This document shows positions 17,002 to 25,475 of a DNA stretch of 44,616 bases, piece after piece (the stretch's first letter is position 1; the number at the start of each line of letters is the position of its first letter). A model generated the notes under the pieces. It was not told where the DNA came from. It did no database searches and saw only the letters and a list, made by a program, of their open reading frames with translations. The position numbers and the translations under genes were made by a program. The DNA is taken from assembly GCA_020024455.1 (NCBI GenBank), contig JAHHTU010000019.1, forward strand, positions 1-44,616, in the 5' to 3' direction. Source of the DNA: Anaerotignum sp. (GTDB lineage: Bacteria > Bacillota > Clostridia > Lachnospirales > Anaerotignaceae).

Positions 17002-17346
17002 GTGAAAAAGTTATCCAAAAAAGAAATGCTGTTTTGCAAATATTACAAAGAAGGGGTTTCGGCAGAAGATGCTGCGGCATTGGCCGGATATCAACGCAAA
17101 GGATATGGCAATATGCTGTTGCAAAGAGAGCATATACAAGCGGTTTTGCAAAAAACAGAAGTGTCTGCTGATGATGAAATATTGGAGTTTTTGCAAAAAA
17201 CAATGCGTGGAGAACATGGTGCGGAAGATATGAAAACAAGAATGAAAGCCGCAGAACTGCTGACAAAACAAAGAGGGGTGCTGATACCACAAGAAGATGG
17301 CGGTGTGGTGATTGTAGATGATATTGGAAAGGGCGAAACAAAATGA
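17002..17346 (+). CDS. Terminase small subunit
   Basis: DNA-recognition subunit of the packaging motor, XtmA-like. The preferred start is GTG 17002 (114 residues) because AAAGGAGGGGAGGA lies directly upstream and LSKKEMLFCKYYKEG is the usual start of the family; an ATG at 16978 would add 8 residues. The N-terminal helix-turn-helix region contains SAEDAAALAGY and the central part is helical. The end overlaps the large-subunit start in an ATGA. In PBSX-type elements the terminase packages chromosomal DNA with little specificity; whether that applies here is inference. Confidence 0.85.
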   Translation: MKKLSKKEMLFCKYYKEGVSAEDAAALAGYQRKGYGNMLLQREHIQAVLQKTEVSADDEILEFLQKTMRGEHGAEDMKTRMKAAELLTKQRGVLIPQEDGGVVIVDDIGKGETK

Positions 17347-18584
17347 AACAAAAAGTGGAACTTTCCAAAATGATGGGAAAAGCTTTTTATGATTTGCACA
17401 GAGATATTTTGGAGCAAAAACATACCCATTATTGGTGCAAAGGCGGCAGAGGCAGCGGGAAATCTTCTTTTATATCCTTGGAAATTATATTGGGTATGAT
17501 GGCAAATGAAAATGCACACGCAGTGGTGTTGCGAAAAGTTGCAAAGAATTTGCGTGGCAGTGTGATGGAACAGTTGCTATGGGCAATACAAAGTTTGGGC
17601 GTTTCTGCACAGTGGGAAACGAAATTGGAACCGCCGGAATTGATATACAAAAGAACAGGGCAGAAAATTGTGTTCAAAGGTGCGGATAATCCCAAAAAAA
17701 TGAAGTCGACAAAGTTTCGGTACGGATATCCCAAATATATTTGGTATGAAGAAGTGGATGAGTTTGGTGGTATGCAGGAAATAAGAAATATCAATCAAAG
17801 TTTGATGCGTGGGGGAACGGACTTTGTTGTGTTTTATTCATTCAATCCGCCAAAAAGCCACAACAGCTGGGTGAACGAGGTCGTTTTGGAAAAAAGAGCA
17901 GACACGTTGATACACCACAGCACATATTTGACGATGCCGAAAGAATGGTTGGGGGAACAGTTCTTTTGGGAAGCAGAATATATGAAAAAAAGACACCAGA
18001 AAAGCTATCGCCATGAATATTTGGGGGAAGTGGTTGGCTTTGGTGGTGAGGTATTTACCAATATTGTATTAAGGGAAATATCGGAACAGGAATTGCAGGC
18101 GTTTGACCATGTGGCAAGAGGGTTGGACTGGGGATATGCGGTAGACCCGCTACATTATACCGTCAATCATTTTGACCGTACACGCAGACGGTTATACATA
18201 TTCTTTGAATTACAACAAGTGCGTATGAGTAATCGGGTATTGGCAGAACAAATCAAAATCGAAAACAAACAAAATGATGTGATTGTATGCGATAGTGCAG
18301 AGCCGAAGTCTATTGCAGAATTGCGGGAGTACGGGTTGCAGGCGATGGGGGCGAAAAAAGGGGCAGACAGTGTTTCGTATGGCATAAAGTGGTTACAGGA
18401 TTTGGAAGAAATTGTGATTGACCCTGTCAGATGTCCCAAAACTGCAAAAGAATTTACAGGATATGCATTGGAAGAAGATGGAAATGGTGGTTGGAAAGCC
18501 TATTTCCCTGACAAAAACAATCACAGTATTGATGCGGTACGATACAGTCGGGAAAAAGATATGCAACCATTACGGATTTGGTAG
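17343..18584 (+). CDS. Terminase large subunit (PBSX XtmB type)
   Basis: ATPase and nuclease of the DNA packaging motor, 413 residues, normal for the PBSX/Terminase_3 family. Walker A is GGRGSGKSS (34-42). Walker B with the catalytic Glu is IWYEEVDEF (133-141). A coupling segment YSFNPP (about 168-173) follows. The C-terminal RNase H-like nuclease domain has GLDWGYAVDP, VCDSAEPKSI and SIDAVRYS, each with the acidic residue expected. All motor and nuclease motifs are intact, so the particle should still be able to fill heads with DNA. Confidence 0.94.
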   Translation: MKQKVELSKMMGKAFYDLHRDILEQKHTHYWCKGGRGSGKSSFISLEIILGMMANENAHAVVLRKVAKNLRGSVMEQLLWAIQSLGVSAQWETKLEPPELIYKRTGQKIVFKGADNPKKMKSTKFRYGYPKYIWYEEVDEFGGMQEIRNINQSLMRGGTDFVVFYSFNPPKSHNSWVNEVVLEKRADTLIHHSTYLTMPKEWLGEQFFWEAEYMKKRHQKSYRHEYLGEVVGFGGEVFTNIVLREISEQELQAFDHVARGLDWGYAVDPLHYTVNHFDRTRRRLYIFFELQQVRMSNRVLAEQIKIENKQNDVIVCDSAEPKSIAELREYGLQAMGAKKGADSVSYGIKWLQDLEEIVIDPVRCPKTAKEFTGYALEEDGNGGWKAYFPDKNNHSIDAVRYSREKDMQPLRIW

Positions 18585-18600
18585 AAAGGAGGAGAAAGCA

Positions 18601-20043
18601 TTGTATTTGACAGAAACAGAATGGACAGAGGCAAAACAAATGGTAGAACAGACAAATGACAAAGGCAAATTATTGGAATGGATATTGCAACAAGATGCAA
18701 CAAGCGAAAAAAAACGGAAAATGCAAGAGGGACAACGGTATTTTCGATGTGAGCATGATATTTTGCAAAAAGATTTTCGGCAAAAAGAAGTGTCCGAAAC
18801 AAAAGATGGCAAAGAAGAATTGAAAAAATTTTATAACCCAAACCGCAGCAACCACAAAAATGTCAATCCGTTTCATCATACGCTGGTGATGCAAAAAGCG
18901 GCATATTTGGTGGGGCGTGAACCATCAATCAGTGTAAAAGGCGTGCAAAATGGTTTGTTTGAAAAAGAAATTGCATCATTTTGCAGTGAAACATTGAACC
19001 GATTGTTATATCGCTGGGTGGTAGAAGCATCAAACAGCGGGGTGTCGTATTTACATATCTATTATGACACAGATGGTGAAATTGCAATGGACATTGTGCC
19101 GGCTGATGAAGTGATTGTGTTTTATGATGAGAAAAAACGAACAGAAATGACAGATGTACTGCGTTATTATGACAAATCTGTTTGGGAGCAGGGAAAACGA
19201 CAGATAAGACGTTGTGTGGAATGGTGGACAAAAGAAGATGTCACATATTTTACGGAAAACAAACAAGGTGGATTTGTGGAAGAAAGCAAAACACCACACT
19301 GGATTGTTACAAAGGCGGAAGATGGGCAGGAAGTAGAACGCATTGCACACAACTGGGGCAGAGTACCTTTTATTGCATTACAAAACAATGCAGAAGAAAC
19401 CACGGATTTAGAACCGATTAAAGGCTTGGTAGATGCATACGATTTATTGAGCAGTGAGGGGACCAACAACTTGCTGGATTTGGTGGAGTTATATTGGGTA
19501 TTGCAAGGATATGGCGGAGAGGCTGCAAACACAGTCACCAAAAAGTTGCAGATTAACAAAGCCGTACATATCAGTGACAGCAGTGGTCATATTGAGGCAA
19601 AACAAGTGGAGTTGCCCATGGAAAGCCGTATGGCTTGGTTGAAGGTACTACGAAAAGATATTTTTCATTTTGGTATGGGTGTGGACACAGACAGCGAAAA
19701 TTGGGGCAAAGCACCGAGCGGCATTGCATTACAATTTCAATACGCCATGTTTTATTTGAAAGTGAATGGTATGATGCCGGAAATTCGCAGTGCCATGAAA
19801 CAGATGTTTCGATTTTTGGCAGAACATTGGAACCGTTGCGATGGGGGCAACAGAAATTGGAAAGACATTCAAATTACATTAAATACAAGCGGGATTACAG
19901 ATGAATGGCAAGCGGTACAGATGATACAGGCTTCCAAAGATATTGTGAGCGAAAAAACATTGTTGGGCAAACACCCTTTTGTAGATGATGTGAATTATGA
20001 AATGGAACAACTGCAAGTAGAACGAAGGGGGACGAAGATATGA
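18601..20043 (+). CDS. Portal protein (SPP1 gp6-like)
   Basis: Dodecameric portal through which DNA enters the head. The start is TTG 18601 (480 residues), because AAAGGAGGAG ends 6 nt upstream. The frame remains open 61 codons further into the terminase gene but those codons overlap the terminase. The body shows features of the SPP1 gp6/A118 portal group: the PNRSNHKNVNPFHHTLVMQK segment split around residue 85, IDTDGEIA-like YYDTDGEIAMDIVPADEV, and SGIALQFQY near the C-terminal third. The end overlaps the scaffold start (ATGA). Confidence 0.9.
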   Translation: MYLTETEWTEAKQMVEQTNDKGKLLEWILQQDATSEKKRKMQEGQRYFRCEHDILQKDFRQKEVSETKDGKEELKKFYNPNRSNHKNVNPFHHTLVMQKAAYLVGREPSISVKGVQNGLFEKEIASFCSETLNRLLYRWVVEASNSGVSYLHIYYDTDGEIAMDIVPADEVIVFYDEKKRTEMTDVLRYYDKSVWEQGKRQIRRCVEWWTKEDVTYFTENKQGGFVEESKTPHWIVTKAEDGQEVERIAHNWGRVPFIALQNNAEETTDLEPIKGLVDAYDLLSSEGTNNLLDLVELYWVLQGYGGEAANTVTKKLQINKAVHISDSSGHIEAKQVELPMESRMAWLKVLRKDIFHFGMGVDTDSENWGKAPSGIALQFQYAMFYLKVNGMMPEIRSAMKQMFRFLAEHWNRCDGGNRNWKDIQITLNTSGITDEWQAVQMIQASKDIVSEKTLLGKHPFVDDVNYEMEQLQVERRGTKI

Positions 20044-20456
20044 AAAAAGAAATGGAGCAATGGTTGGCAGAATTGGCGAAAAAACAACCAAAAACGGCAG
20101 AAGAAGCAGAAGCGTTCTTTCTGGAATGGGAAGAAGATAACAGAAAATTGACAGAAGCAAAAACAATGGCAGAGCAAGCACTGCAACAAGCAAAATTGGT
20201 TGCGGCGGCGGAAAAAGCTGTTTTGGAAGCCGGTGGGAAAAATGCAAGGGCGATATTGGCTTTGGCAGATTGGGAAGAGTTGAAACTGGACAAAAACGGC
20301 AATGTACAAGGATTGGATTTGGAACAAATCAAAGAAGAAGCACCCTATTTGTTTACGGAAAAAGAAGAAAAAATGATGGGAACCGGTTTTCGTAAAACGG
20401 GTGGCAGAAAAAAAGAAAACATTAGTGAAACATTCAAACAAGCATTGAGAAGATAA
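20040..20456 (+). CDS. Capsid scaffold protein (phage GP20-like)
   Basis: A 138-residue, highly charged helical protein immediately before the capsid gene. The region about 25-65 (EEDNRKLTEAKTMAEQALQQ) is coiled-coil, followed by a small helical module with AGGKNARAILALADWEEL, which is the recurring core of GP20-type minor capsid/scaffold proteins. The C-terminus ends in a basic tail. It overlaps the portal stop by 4 nt. No head protease is encoded, as is common where this scaffold type is used. Confidence 0.8.
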   Translation: MKKEMEQWLAELAKKQPKTAEEAEAFFLEWEEDNRKLTEAKTMAEQALQQAKLVAAAEKAVLEAGGKNARAILALADWEELKLDKNGNVQGLDLEQIKEEAPYLFTEKEEKMMGTGFRKTGGRKKENISETFKQALRR

Positions 20457-20466
20457 GGGGGATATT

Positions 20467-21390
20467 ATGAGTATCAATACATTGGAATATGCAGCAATTT
20501 TTATGCAGGAATTGGACAATCAGATGGTGGAATGCTCTACAACGGGCTGGATGGAGGATAACGGTAAGCAAGTACAATACAACGGCGGTGCAGAAGTGAA
20601 AATTCCAAAAATGGAAATGAGCGGCTTGGGAAATTATGACAGGGACAGTGGTTTCGCAACCGGCAATGTGACCGTAAATTATGAAACAAAGAAAATGACA
20701 CAGGACAGAGGCAGAGCCTTCCAAGTAGATGCCATGGACGTGGACGAAACAAATTTTGCAGCGGTTGCGGGCAATGTGATGGGCGAATTTCAGAGAACAA
20801 AAGTCATTCCCGAAATTGATGCATATCGTTACAGCAAAATTGTGGAATTGGCAACTGCAAAAAGCAAAAAGAAAACATATCAACCTGCAAAAGAGACCAT
20901 TTTGGAAACATTGTTGGCAGATTTGACAGAAGTGCGTGACAAAGTGGGTGACGGGGAAGATATTGTCATTACCATGTCAGCAAAAACAGCAGGTATGTTG
21001 GATTTGGCAAAGGGGAATACACAAATCATTCAAAGCGGTGCATTTGCACAAGGCAATATTACGCTGAAAGTCAAAGAAATTGATAATTGTCCGATTATCC
21101 GTGTACCTTCTGCACGTTTTCAATCCAAGTATGAATTTTACGACGGTGTGTCAGAAAGCAAAACAGATGGCGGTTTCGTGGCAGCGTCAGATGCAAAAGA
21201 AATTAACTGGATTATTGCAGTGCGTCATGTGCCGATTGCAGTATCCAAAACAGATGTCACCCGTATTTTTGACCCGATGACAAACCAAAACGCAAATGCA
21301 TGGAAAATTGATTACAGAAAATATCACGATATTTGGATTACAGACAACGGTATGGACGGGATTTTGGTGAGCGTGAACGATGGGGCGTGA
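20467..21390 (+). CDS. Major capsid protein
   Basis: Main shell protein, 307 residues, of the HK97-like group found in clostridial PBSX-type phages. It starts MSINTLEYAAIFMQELD. Typical segments are GAEVKIPKMEMSGLGNYDR, FQVDAMDVDETN and VIPEIDAYRYSKI, and the C-terminal part ends in VPIAVSKTDVTRIFDP. The AAGGGGGAT ribosome site lies 7 nt upstream. It is complete, with no internal stop. Confidence 0.9.
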   Translation: MSINTLEYAAIFMQELDNQMVECSTTGWMEDNGKQVQYNGGAEVKIPKMEMSGLGNYDRDSGFATGNVTVNYETKKMTQDRGRAFQVDAMDVDETNFAAVAGNVMGEFQRTKVIPEIDAYRYSKIVELATAKSKKKTYQPAKETILETLLADLTEVRDKVGDGEDIVITMSAKTAGMLDLAKGNTQIIQSGAFAQGNITLKVKEIDNCPIIRVPSARFQSKYEFYDGVSESKTDGGFVAASDAKEINWIIAVRHVPIAVSKTDVTRIFDPMTNQNANAWKIDYRKYHDIWITDNGMDGILVSVNDGA

Positions 21391-21395
21391 GCAGT

Positions 21396-21701
21396 ATGCA
21401 TTTGGAAGAACAAATAGTGGAAAAAATGCAGGCATTGCGGCAGGAGGCGGAACAAACCGCCCTTGCATTTGCCGCAAAAAGAAGTTTGGAAATGGCATTG
21501 GCATATTGCAACAAAAAAGAATTGCCAGATGATGTATTGAGTGTGTGTGTGGAAATGGGACTACAAATATACGACAATTGGCAAGATGAACAAATACAAA
21601 AAATACAGACGGGCAATGTTGCTGTGACATTTGCAGAAAAAACAGAATTGCAACAAACATGGAAAGAAGAATTGCAACGTTTTCGGGAGGTACATTGGTG
21701 A
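21396..21701 (+). CDS. Head-tail connector (gp6-like)
   Basis: A 101-residue protein from ATG 21396 (the ribosome site is weak: GGGGCGTGAG, with probable translational coupling to the capsid stop 5 nt upstream). The pattern LEMALAYCNKKELPDDVLSV followed by a C-terminal KIQTGNVAVTF matches gp6/YqbG-type head completion proteins, which form a ring under the portal. The stop shares one base with the next ATG. Confidence 0.7.
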   Translation: MHLEEQIVEKMQALRQEAEQTALAFAAKRSLEMALAYCNKKELPDDVLSVCVEMGLQIYDNWQDEQIQKIQTGNVAVTFAEKTELQQTWKEELQRFREVHW

Positions 21702-22060
21702 TGGGAACTTGGGAATGTGCAAAAAATGCTGTGCAAAAACGCATGACTGACAAATGTGTGTTTACAACATTTGCAGAAGAAACAACAGCATGGGGGGAAA
21801 CCAAATACAAGCCAAAAGAAGAAACAGAAACCATATGCAAACTCATTCATGTGAAACAGCATATGAAAGAAACCAATTTGCTTTGGGAAAATCAGCAAAA
21901 TGCCGTGCTGTTATATCCAACAGAAGTGCAGATACCAAAAGGCAGTTTGGCAACGGTGGAAACAGAAAATGGTATGCAATATCAAGGCAAAATCGGAGAA
22001 AGTGTCGCATTTTTTACACACAAAGAAGCACAGTGGCAAAGTGTCCAAGTATTTGGGTGA
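21701..22060 (+). CDS. Probable head-tail joining protein (XkdH/YqbH position)
   Basis: A 119-residue protein from ATG 21701 (CGGGAGG 10 nt upstream); an upstream in-frame ATG overlaps the preceding gene. No motif is clear, but the composition (small beta-rich body, PTEVQIPKGSLATVETENG) and the position between gp6-like connector and tail terminator agree with XkdH/YqbH-type head-closure proteins. The call is mainly from order. Confidence 0.6.
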   Translation: MGTWECAKNAVQKRMTDKCVFTTFAEETTAWGETKYKPKEETETICKLIHVKQHMKETNLLWENQQNAVLLYPTEVQIPKGSLATVETENGMQYQGKIGESVAFFTHKEAQWQSVQVFG

Positions 22061-22077
22061 AAAGAGGTGCAAAAAAC

Positions 22078-22545
22078 ATGGAACAAACAAGTATACAAAA
22101 TTTGCTCAAACAAGCCGTTTGCAAGAAATTGCATCAGAGATTTGCAATCCCCATTTATATGGAAGAAATTCCACAAAAAGCAAAGATACCTTGTTTTTGC
22201 GTGACGGTGCAAGAAACAAAAAAACAACAGCTTTTGGGGAAAAGATTTTGGATAGACAATCATATTGGTGTGACATATTATGCGAACCAAGAAAAACAGA
22301 AAGCGGTTTCTGATGTGGCAGACCAATTATATGATGCATTATGGTTTGTGGAAGATGTGGAGCATTTTCAAGGCAGAAATATGACACACAAACAAACCGA
22401 ATATGGTTTGGTATTTGATGTATGGTATGGATACGGTTTGGTATGGCAGGAAGATGATGTATTGATGGGGGCATTACACCACAAGGGAGGTACAGAATTT
22501 GCAGAAAAAAGTGACATTTACAAAAACACAGTTTTTGGAGAGTAA
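22078..22545 (+). CDS. Tail terminator / completion protein (XkdI position)
   Basis: A 155-residue protein from ATG 22078, after AAGAGGTG. It shows the features of the phage tail terminator family of clostridial myophages: an N-terminal helix with Q-A-V-CKKLHQRF, then CFCVTVQETKKQQLLGKRFW, GVTYYANQEKQKAVSDVADQ and LYDALWFVEDV. This protein caps the tail and joins it to the head. Its 3' end overlaps the next small gene by 47 nt. Confidence 0.7.
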   Translation: MEQTSIQNLLKQAVCKKLHQRFAIPIYMEEIPQKAKIPCFCVTVQETKKQQLLGKRFWIDNHIGVTYYANQEKQKAVSDVADQLYDALWFVEDVEHFQGRNMTHKQTEYGLVFDVWYGYGLVWQEDDVLMGALHHKGGTEFAEKSDIYKNTVFGE

Positions 22546-22669
22546 AACATGGGGATATCCCAAAGATTTGACAAATGCGGTATTGGAAGACGACAAACAA
22601 TACACAAAAGAAGAAGCAAAACAAAAGATTGAAACATATTTGCATACAGAACAAAAAGGAGGAAAGTAA
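22499..22669 (+). CDS. Small phage protein (XkdJ position), TTG start
   Basis: A 56-residue protein, too short for the usual ORF cutoff. It begins with TTG 22499, 8 nt after AGGGAGG, and starts MQKKVTFTKTQFLESKTWGY. The second half is helical and charged (KEEAKQKIETYLHTE). It ends 1 nt before the sheath ATG, and its last codons (AAAGGAGGAAAG) form the sheath ribosome site. In PBSX a small gene (xkdJ) occupies the same place. Function unknown. Confidence 0.75.
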   Translation: MQKKVTFTKTQFLESKTWGYPKDLTNAVLEDDKQYTKEEAKQKIETYLHTEQKGGK

Positions 22670-22670
22670 T

Positions 22671-23963
22671 ATGGCATTGGGTGGCGGTACATTTACAGTA
22701 CAAAACAAAGTATTACCAGGGGCGTATATCAATTTTGTATCCAGACCAAGAGCGATGGGTGCTTTGGGGGAAAGAGGCATTGTGTGTGTCGGATTGGAGC
22801 TGGACTGGGGACAAGCGGAAATGATGAGCATTGATGCAGGGGATTTCCAGAAAAATGCAATGCAATGGTTTGGGTATGACTGTACAGCAGAAAAGTTGAA
22901 AAATATCAGAGAATTGTTTATCGGTGCAAAAACAGCGAAAATTTTTCGATTGAATACAGGGACTAAGGCAAGTGCAACCATGGGCAATTTGACGGCAACG
23001 GCAAAATATGGCGGTTTGAGAGGAAATGATATTCGTATTGTTGTGGCAAATGCGGTAGACGGCGAAGGGCAGTTTGATGTGGCAACATGGATTGGCACAG
23101 AGCAAGTAGATATACAGACAGTCAAAAAGGCGGAAGAATTAAAAGCAAATGCATTTGTAACATTCAGCGGTACAGGGGAGTTGACACAAACAGCGGCAAC
23201 ACCGTTGGCAAATGGGACAACAACACAGACAGACGGTGGAGCATATACAAAATTTTTGGCAGCGGCAGAAGAAGAAACATTCCATGCTTTGGTATACGGT
23301 GGCACAGATGAAACAACCAAAAAATTGTTTGTCAGCTTTACCAAAAGATTGCGTGAAGAAGAAGGGGTTAAGTTTGTAACGGTGTTACATGATTACACAA
23401 AGGCAGACAACGAAGGTGTCATTTCTGTGGGAACAGCAAAAGAGTTGGTGTACTGGGTAGGCGGTATGCAAGCCGGTGCTGCGGTGAATGAAAGTTTGAC
23501 CAATCGCAAATATGATGGGGAATATGTATTTTCCGCAAAAGACAGCAAAAGCAACTTTATCAAAGGCATACAAGAAGGGAAATTCTTGTTTTATGATGAT
23601 GGGGACGCAATTCGTGTATTGCGTGATATTAACAGCTTTACATCGTTTTCCACAGAAAAAAACAGTGATTTTTCATCAAATCGTGTGGTGAGAGTGTTAG
23701 ATGGAATTGCAAATGATGTGGCAAGAATATTTAGCCAATATTATTTGGGAAAACGCAGCAACAACGCAGACGGCAGAAATTTATTCAAAGCAGAATTGAT
23801 TGCGTATCATGAACAGTTACTGCAAATAGAAGCGATTGAAAACTTCAAGGCAGAAGATATTACGGTGATGCAAGGCAGAGAAAAACAAGATGTGGTTGTG
23901 TTGGAAGCGGTACAGCCGACAGATGCCATGGAAAAATTATATATGCAAGTGGAAGTTGTATAA
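22671..23963 (+). CDS. Contractile tail sheath protein (XkdK)
   Basis: Subunit of the contracting outer tail sheath, 430 residues from ATG 22671 (AAAGGAGGAAA 8 nt upstream). It starts MALGGGTFTVQNKVLPGAYI, the conserved N-terminal arm with the PGAY motif of the XkdK/myovirus sheath family. C-terminal segments FLFYDDGDAIRVLRDINSF and KRSNNADGRNLFKAELIAY match the conserved domain that carries the second arm. Its presence shows the particle has a contractile tail. Confidence 0.93.
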   Translation: MALGGGTFTVQNKVLPGAYINFVSRPRAMGALGERGIVCVGLELDWGQAEMMSIDAGDFQKNAMQWFGYDCTAEKLKNIRELFIGAKTAKIFRLNTGTKASATMGNLTATAKYGGLRGNDIRIVVANAVDGEGQFDVATWIGTEQVDIQTVKKAEELKANAFVTFSGTGELTQTAATPLANGTTTQTDGGAYTKFLAAAEEETFHALVYGGTDETTKKLFVSFTKRLREEEGVKFVTVLHDYTKADNEGVISVGTAKELVYWVGGMQAGAAVNESLTNRKYDGEYVFSAKDSKSNFIKGIQEGKFLFYDDGDAIRVLRDINSFTSFSTEKNSDFSSNRVVRVLDGIANDVARIFSQYYLGKRSNNADGRNLFKAELIAYHEQLLQIEAIENFKAEDITVMQGREKQDVVVLEAVQPTDAMEKLYMQVEVV

Positions 23964-23979
23964 GCAAAGGGGGATATAT

Positions 23980-24435
23980 ATGGGATATTTGAGAGCAAAA
24001 GACACCATCAACGGTGCATTGGGGACTTGTTATGCCAGAATTGATGGGGAACGTCATGAATTGATGCAGGTGAAAAATGTGACTGCAAAAGTCAAAAAAA
24101 CAAAAACCGAAATTCCGATTTTGGGTATGACAGGAAAACAACACAAAAGCGGTGGTTGGGAAGGTACAGGCAAAATGACGGTATACTATGTGTCCAGTTT
24201 ATTCCGTGAAGTGATGTTGCGTTACATGAAAGAGGGTGTGGATACCTATTTTGAATTGATGGTGACAAATGAAGACCCGACAGGTGCAACCGGTAAACAA
24301 ACGGTATTGCTCAAAGATGTGAATATCAATGAAATGGTGTTGACAAAGTTAGATGTTGACCAATTTTCATTGGAAGAAGAATTGGCGTTTACATTTGGTG
24401 ATGCGGATTTGTTGGATAAATTTGACAAATTATAA
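23980..24435 (+). CDS. Tail tube protein (XkdM)
   Basis: Inner tail tube subunit, 151 residues from ATG 23980 (AAAGGGGGAT upstream). It has the family start (IN)GALGTCYARIDGERHEL, then the PILGMTGKQHKSGGWEGTG segment and LFREVMLRYMKEG, typical of XkdM. It follows the sheath gene by 16 nt, the standard order. Confidence 0.92.
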   Translation: MGYLRAKDTINGALGTCYARIDGERHELMQVKNVTAKVKKTKTEIPILGMTGKQHKSGGWEGTGKMTVYYVSSLFREVMLRYMKEGVDTYFELMVTNEDPTGATGKQTVLLKDVNINEMVLTKLDVDQFSLEEELAFTFGDADLLDKFDKL

Positions 24436-24452
24436 GCAAAAGGAGGCAGGGT

Positions 24453-24785
24453 ATGCAACAGGCGTTTTATAAAGAACAAGCAATTCCTTTGCAGGAGAAA
24501 GAATATTTGATTTCAAAACGATTTCAAAAAGACGGGATACCCATATTGTGGCGATTGCGTGCAATGAGCCAACTGGAAAATGAGGAAATTTGGAGAAAAA
24601 GCGGACAAAATTCAAAGAAATATGAAGCAATGGTTTTGACGGCATCTGTGGTGTACCCTGATTTGAAACAAGTGGATTTGCAAGACAGTTATCATGCTAT
24701 GGGGGCAGAACAGTTGCTCTCTAAAATGCTTTTGGTCGGAGAATGGGAAGTGTTGCAAGCGGCAACGGAAGCAGTCAATCAATAA
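24453..24785 (+). CDS. Tail assembly chaperone paralogue 1 (XkdN family)
   Basis: A 110-residue XkdN-family protein directly after the tube gene, the ancestral place for the chaperone of the tape measure. It is clearly paralogous to the protein at 26456: ISKRFQKDGIPILWRLRAMS compares with VSERFVKEGNPILWEIRAVS, and VVYPDLKQVDLQDSY with VVMPNLKDKGLLESY. It ends normally with TAA and has no slippery heptamer. What follows is xkdP, not a tape-measure gene, which is unusual. Confidence 0.8.
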   Translation: MQQAFYKEQAIPLQEKEYLISKRFQKDGIPILWRLRAMSQLENEEIWRKSGQNSKKYEAMVLTASVVYPDLKQVDLQDSYHAMGAEQLLSKMLLVGEWEVLQAATEAVNQ

Positions 24786-24800
24786 GACAGGAGGGAAAAC

Positions 24801-25463
24801 GTGTATCGGTTTTATTTGAAACAAGGACAAACACAATTTTTATTTCCTGTGACACCTGCAAAATTGGAAGTCAAAACAGATAATCACAATCAAACGGTTT
24901 CGATATTGAATATAGGCGAAGTGAATATTTTGAAAAGCAAAGGGTTGGACGAAATTCGTTTTACGGCGTTATTTCCCAATCATGCATACAGTTTTGTCAT
25001 GCAGGAAAATCAATGGAAACCGCCTAGTGCATATATACAAATGTTGCAGACATTTCAAGCGGCAAAATTGCCTGTGCAGTTGACGATTTTTCGGCAACTG
25101 GCAGATGGTTCTCTGCTGTTTGCGGACAATCGAGAAATGGTATTGGAAAAATGCAGTATGCTGGAAAAAGGCGGGGAGCAAGGCGATGTTTGGGTGGAAT
25201 TGTTACTCAAAGAATACAGACGTTCCCAAAGTATTGCGTACAAGCCATTGCCACAAAGCCAAGGCAAAGGCAACCTTATGCAACAAACAGTCCAAAGACC
25301 AGCCAAAACAACGGAAAAAACATATATCGTCAAAAAAGGTGACAGCCTTTGGAAAATTGCAAAAAAAGAATTGGGCAACGGCAGCAAATACCAAGAGATT
25401 GCGAAAAAAAATCATATTCAAAATCCATCGTTGATTTATCCGGGGCAAGTGTTGCAGTTATAA
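24801..25463 (+). CDS. LysM tail protein (XkdP)
   Basis: Baseplate-hub-associated protein with a C-terminal LysM domain, 220 residues from GTG 24801 (ACAGGAGGG upstream). The N-terminal part (FLFPVTPAKLEVKT, INILKSKGLDEIRF-like) is the XkdP domain. The linker is followed by LysM at about 172-220 (VKKGDSLWKIAKKELG and YPGQVLQL). In myophages it sits between the tube and the hub. In PBSX the gene follows the tape measure; here it follows chaperone paralogue 1. Confidence 0.85.
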   Translation: MYRFYLKQGQTQFLFPVTPAKLEVKTDNHNQTVSILNIGEVNILKSKGLDEIRFTALFPNHAYSFVMQENQWKPPSAYIQMLQTFQAAKLPVQLTIFRQLADGSLLFADNREMVLEKCSMLEKGGEQGDVWVELLLKEYRRSQSIAYKPLPQSQGKGNLMQQTVQRPAKTTEKTYIVKKGDSLWKIAKKELGNGSKYQEIAKKNHIQNPSLIYPGQVLQL

Positions 25464-25472
25464 GGGGGGGGG
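25464..25472 (+). repeat. Nine-G homopolymer as ribosome-binding site of xkdQ
   Basis: An uninterrupted run of nine G directly after the xkdP stop, 3 nt before the ATG of the next gene. It is far longer than expected in AT-rich DNA. It acts as (or contains) the Shine-Dalgarno sequence, so length changes would alter spacing. Confidence 0.7.
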
Positions 25473-25475
25473 CGT

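Noticed and set aside
18418..18600. Extended N-terminus for the portal protein
   Set aside because: These 61 codons lie entirely in another frame of the terminase gene, and the TTG at 18601 has an excellent ribosome site.
22106..23344. 412-codon minus-strand frame over the sheath gene
   Set aside because: The plus-strand sheath protein is certain; the minus frame has no ribosome site and composition of an antisense shadow.
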